The notes under the pieces: model-generated
Databases searched by the model: none
Told to the model about the DNA's origin: nothing
Seen by the model: the letters and a program-made list of their open reading frames with translations, nothing else
From: Micromonospora ureilytica
GTDB lineage: Bacteria; Actinomycetota; Actinomycetes; Mycobacteriales; Micromonosporaceae
DNA: 64,000 bases
Direction: 5' to 3'
Assembly (NCBI RefSeq): GCF_015751765.1
Contig: NZ_JADOTX010000001.1
Coordinates: forward strand, 4,588,001-4,652,000
Shown: piece after piece, positions 61,195 through 64,000 of the stretch
Numbering within the stretch: the stretch's first letter is position 1
Layout of the letters: each line of letters starts with the position of its first letter
Translations under genes and position numbers: made by a program

Positions 61195-62337
61195 TCACTG
61201 CCTCGGAGCCCCATCCCCGCCGCCCAGACCGATGCCGATCATTGCGAGCGTACGAGCGGTGAGGCGTCCGTCACCCAGTCCCAGCTCGACCACGTCGTAG
61301 AACACCCGGTCGTCCCGACGGGCCGCCCGGACCGCCGCGTCCACCACCCGGCGACGCCTGGCCAACCAGGCCGCGACCGAACTGTGCCGCAGGTGGGTGC
61401 CGAGGCGGCGACGCAACCCGTGGGCGTAGCGGCCGGCCGCGCCCTCGGGCGACCGGGCCGCCGCCGACCCGGCGAGCGCACCGGAGAGCAGCGCGTAGAA
61501 GATCCCCTCCCCGGTGAACGGATTGATCAGTGACAGCGCGTCGCCGGCCAGCAACAGGCGCCCTCGCCCCGGCGCCGGCCGGTGGGTGGAGAGCGGCAGA
61601 TGATGGGCGCGCAACGCGGTCACGGTCGCCAGGTCGGTGCCGGGCAGCAGCGCGGCCAACCGGTCCAGCAGGTACGCGCGGCTCAGCGGCTCACCGCGCA
61701 GGACCTCCCCGTACCCGACGTTCGCCCGCCCGTCGCCGATCGGAAACGACCAGGCGTACGCCGGCCAGCGCGCCTTCGAGGTGACGATGAGCTGCTCGGA
61801 CGGGCCGGGCAGAGCCGGGGCGTACCCCCGGATGGCCAGCGCGAGGTGCCGGTCGGGGTTCTGCGGATGACCGAGCGCCCGACGTACCACCGAGCCGGCG
61901 CCGTCCGCGCCGATCACCACCCGGCCGGACACCTGCCCGTCGAGCACCACCCGGTCGGCCCGCGGCTCGACCTGGCGCACTGTGTGCCGGCGCAGCTGCG
62001 CGCCGGCGGCCACGGCGGCCGTCACCAGCCGCGCGTCGAAGACCTCCCGGGGCACCGTGTACGCGGGTCGAGGCAGCGCCCGAGCCACCGCGCCGCCACC
62101 CGGAGCGATCATGCGTAACGCCGGCAGTGGCGCGTAGCCTGCCACCGCCTCGGTCACCCCCAGCTCGGTGAGCACGTCCACCGAGTGCGCGGCGATCCCG
62201 TCACCACATGCCTTGTCCCGGGGAAAGTCGGCCCGGTCCAGCAGCAGCACGCTGGCACCCGCCCGGCGCGCCGTCAGCGCGGCAGCCGCCCCGGCCGGCC
62301 CCGCTCCCACCACCACCACGTCGAACTCGTCACCCAC
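61195..62337 (-). CDS. Geranylgeranyl reductase-family flavoprotein
   Basis: A 380-residue flavoprotein from GTG 62337 (VGDEFDVVVVGAGPAGAAAAL). It has the FAD GxGxxG motif, the family pattern RADFPRDKACGDGIAAHSVDVL, and a C-terminal FAD-contact GRLLLAGDALSLINPFTGEGIFYALLSG. Relatives saturate prenyl chains (menaquinone side chain or lipids). The upstream in-frame region back to 62469 is not coding-like. Codon 74 (62116-62118) is TTA. The neighbouring Z-prenyl synthase suggests a shared role in polyprenyl metabolism, which is inference. Confidence 0.9.
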   Translation of the reverse strand: MGDEFDVVVVGAGPAGAAAALTARRAGASVLLLDRADFPRDKACGDGIAAHSVDVLTELGVTEAVAGYAPLPALRMIAPGGGAVARALPRPAYTVPREVFDARLVTAAVAAGAQLRRHTVRQVEPRADRVVLDGQVSGRVVIGADGAGSVVRRALGHPQNPDRHLALAIRGYAPALPGPSEQLIVTSKARWPAYAWSFPIGDGRANVGYGEVLRGEPLSRAYLLDRLAALLPGTDLATVTALRAHHLPLSTHRPAPGRGRLLLAGDALSLINPFTGEGIFYALLSGALAGSAAARSPEGAAGRYAHGLRRRLGTHLRHSSVAAWLARRRRVVDAAVRAARRDDRVFYDVVELGLGDGRLTARTLAMIGIGLGGGDGAPRQ

Positions 62338-62696
62338 CGCGCGCCTCCCTCCGGTCCGACGCGGCGCGGCCGCTCCCGCCGGGCGAACCGGTCGGGCCTG
62401 CGGCCGGCCGCCCCGACGATCTCCGCGACTGCCCCGACGCCGACCGCTGTGACCGACGCCACCCGCCATCCTGCCCCCTGCCAGCCCGCGAAGACCGCTC
62501 CCGCACTGGGCCGGCTGGTCTCACCCACCTCCTTTGCTCTGCACCCGCGGACGCGACGGTTACCGTCCGCGACTGTCGCCTATCGGGGTGCAGAGCAAAG
62601 GGAGGGTGCAGAGCAACGGGAGGGGATGGGCAGGGGCTGGGTAGCGTCGGCCGCCGGGTCGGCACCCAGCGGCGTCGGTGCGGGGCCCCGGCGCGG
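62338..62696. other. Intergenic stretch with hairpin element E
   Basis: 359 bp between two same-strand genes. It contains the ~80-bp hairpin at 62527-62606 and a nearby partial repeat of its arm. No convincing gene is seen. Confidence 0.6.
62527..62606. repeat. 80-bp intergenic hairpin (element E)
   Basis: CCTCCTTTGCTCTGCACCC (62528-62546) pairs with the complementary run at 62586-62605, one bulge. Inner GCGGAC/GTCCGC and CGGT/ACCG pairs add to the stem. A further GGGTGCAGAGCAA copy follows at ~62604. It resembles elements A and D in size and nesting. Confidence 0.75.
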
Positions 62697-63557
62697 TCAG
62701 GGTTGGGGTTCAGGTTGGGGGGCGCGGGCGGCGCGGCGTAGGCCGTAGAGGGTCAGGCCGGCCGCTGCCAGGAGGGGGGCGCCGTCGCGGATCAGCCCGT
62801 CCACGCCCAGCAGCCACCAGCACAACGGCAGATCCACGGCGAGTACGGCCACCGTGACGACGACCAGCAGGCCACGCGCCCAGTCCTTGCCCCGCATCAG
62901 GAACGCTGTGCAGAACAGCACCGCGTAGCTGGCCGTGATGCCCGCGGCGAACCAGAACAACACGGCCGGAACGGCGGTCAGTCGACCATCCAGGATGGAA
63001 CCCCCGGCCACCAGGGCCGGCACCAGCATCAGCGGGCTGTAGGTGAAGGCCGCCACCCGGCTGGTCAACAACCAGGCACTGGCCTGTGGTCGGCGCGGAG
63101 GGGTCTCCCGCCAGGAGATGCCGTCCCGGTCGATGACGAGGCGTGGACGGTGCCGGACCAGGTGCCCGGCCACCGCCGACGAGCGGTAGAGCAGCCAGAC
63201 CACCGACACACAGAGAGCCGTGAGGATCGCGAAGCCGAGCAGGCCGGGCAGCGGCGGCACCCCCTGCCTGGGCACGATGAGCCGGCCGACCGCGAAGATC
63301 GTGGTGACCGCGAGGATAAGCCCGAACGGGCGGGCCGCCGTACGACCCCGTCGCACGTGCCCGATCAGCAGCAGGAAGCCGAACGAGCGCAGCATTGCCC
63401 AGCCGGTCCGTACGGCCAGCCCGAAGCCCTGCTCCGGGGCGTACCACCAGTTGAGCAGCTCGACCACGACGGTGGCCGCCGCCGTGGTCGCCAGCAGGAT
63501 GGTGAGCAGCCGGACGGCGGACGGCCGCCGGACCTGGGTCTCGGCGGCCGTCGTCAT
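62697..63557 (-). CDS. Membrane protein, 286 aa
   Basis: ATG 63557 (MTTAAETQVRRPSAVRLL) opens a protein with seven or eight hydrophobic helices and short loops. A cytosolic-looking loop near residue 140 reads PRLVIDRDGISWRETPPRR. The C-terminus is short and basic then Pro-rich. No transporter signature is seen. It follows the PEP carboxykinase end by 37 bp on the same strand, but nothing suggests a joint function. Confidence 0.72.
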   Translation of the reverse strand: MTTAAETQVRRPSAVRLLTILLATTAAATVVVELLNWWYAPEQGFGLAVRTGWAMLRSFGFLLLIGHVRRGRTAARPFGLILAVTTIFAVGRLIVPRQGVPPLPGLLGFAILTALCVSVVWLLYRSSAVAGHLVRHRPRLVIDRDGISWRETPPRRPQASAWLLTSRVAAFTYSPLMLVPALVAGGSILDGRLTAVPAVLFWFAAGITASYAVLFCTAFLMRGKDWARGLLVVVTVAVLAVDLPLCWWLLGVDGLIRDGAPLLAAAGLTLYGLRRAARAPQPEPQP

Positions 63558-63594
63558 GAAATCCGATGTTGCCCGCAGGGGGCCGTCTTCACAC

Positions 63595-64000
63595 CTAGCG
63601 CTGCGGCTGCGCGGCGTCGAGGCGGGCGCGCAACGCGTCCAACTCGGCCCAGAGCACGCCGGGCAGCTTGTCACCGAACTTCTCGAACCACTCGGTGATC
63701 ATCGGCAGCTCGTTGCGCCACTCGTCCGGGTCGACCTTCAGAGCGATCCGGACGTCCTCCGGAGTCATGTCCAGGCCCTCGACGTCCAGGGCGTCCGGGG
63801 CGGGCACCATGCCGACCGGCGTCTCGACCGCGTCGGCCGTACCCTCGATCCGCTCGACGACCCACTTGAGCACTCGGGAGTTCTCCCCGAAGCCCGGCCA
63901 GAGGAACGAACCGTCCGGGTCCTTGCGGAACCAGTTGACGTAGTAGATCTTCGGCAGCTTCGCCTCGTCGCCGTCGGTGCCCTTGCCCATCTCGATCCAG
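63595..64000 (-). CDS. pckG: Phosphoenolpyruvate carboxykinase (GTP), C-terminal part
   Basis: The last ~135 codons of a gene that begins beyond the window end (open at 64000). KIYYVNWFRKDPDGSFLWPGFGENSRVLKWVVERIEG is the family-specific block of GTP-dependent PEPCK. The enzyme converts oxaloacetate to PEP, the first step of gluconeogenesis. Together with ppc, eno and glpX, the main gluconeogenic enzymes cluster in this 64 kb. Catalytic kinase and Ser-loop residues lie upstream, outside the window. Confidence 0.95.
   Translation of the reverse strand, partial: WIEMGKGTDGDEAKLPKIYYVNWFRKDPDGSFLWPGFGENSRVLKWVVERIEGTADAVETPVGMVPAPDALDVEGLDMTPEDVRIALKVDPDEWRNELPMITEWFEKFGDKLPGVLWAELDALRARLDAAQPQR

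Overview
The window is very GC-rich, with GTG/TTG starts, tightly coupled operons (ATGA, GTGA and TGATG overlaps) and almost no TTA codons, so it comes from an actinomycete chromosome. The gene content points to Micromonosporaceae (Micromonospora or a close relative). That family call is inference, because no 16S or marker tree was available. There is no prophage, transposase, CRISPR array or obvious biosynthetic cluster. This is core chromosome. As I recall the M. tuberculosis gene order, much of it parallels Rv1020-Rv1111: mfd/mazG/lipoprotein/eno/FtsB-like/DUF501/ppx, cbs/GDSL/thiolase, glpX/DUF4245, xseAB/ispH, a PhoH2-type gene and an Rv1086-type prenyl synthase.

Layout. 1-5 kb: cystathionine beta-synthase (cut by the window edge), a DUF1232 protein, two coupled SGNH/GDSL hydrolases and a thiolase. 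5-11 kb: tandem Bax-inhibitor/YccA membrane proteins, a tRNA-Leu(UAA) that is the counterpart of Streptomyces bldA, a large membrane protein and NDH-2. 10.7-15.1 kb: a five-gene MoxR/DUF58/DUF4129 operon. 15-19 kb: family-5 uracil-DNA glycosylase, dienelactone hydrolase, membrane and PadR/HAAS genes. 19-33 kb: ppx, an ArsR-like regulator, a lipoprotein esterase, argA-type acetyltransferase, DUF501, FtsB-like, enolase, lipoproteins, DUF885, mazG and mfd. 33-44 kb: a cyclase-family protein, an ABC-2-like membrane protein, PEP carboxylase, a Gly/Asp/Phe-repeat protein, rmuC and a secreted subtilase. 44-52 kb: ispH, xseAB, lipoproteins, glpX, a DMT permease. 52-60 kb: FNR, rhomboid protease, a secreted transglycosylase, PhoH2, then a small uncharacterised cluster around an HTH regulator. 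60-64 kb: otsB, a Z-prenyl synthase, a geranylgeranyl-reductase-like flavoprotein, a membrane protein and the C-terminal end of PEP carboxykinase (GTP).

Themes. Carbon metabolism at the PEP/gluconeogenic node is well represented (eno, ppc, pckG, glpX). Cell-envelope and secreted functions are common: lipoproteins, subtilase, transglycosylase, rhomboid, MoxR operon. By eye, only three annotated genes carry a TTA codon (DUF58, lipoprotein esterase, geranylgeranyl-reductase-like), so they are candidate targets of the UUA-reading tRNA encoded here. Non-coding structure includes a dispersed 55-bp palindrome in two near-identical copies, three other hairpins of about 80 bp, a cluster of GTGAC half-sites in a divergent promoter, and single candidate sites for PadR, CRP and an unknown dimeric repressor.
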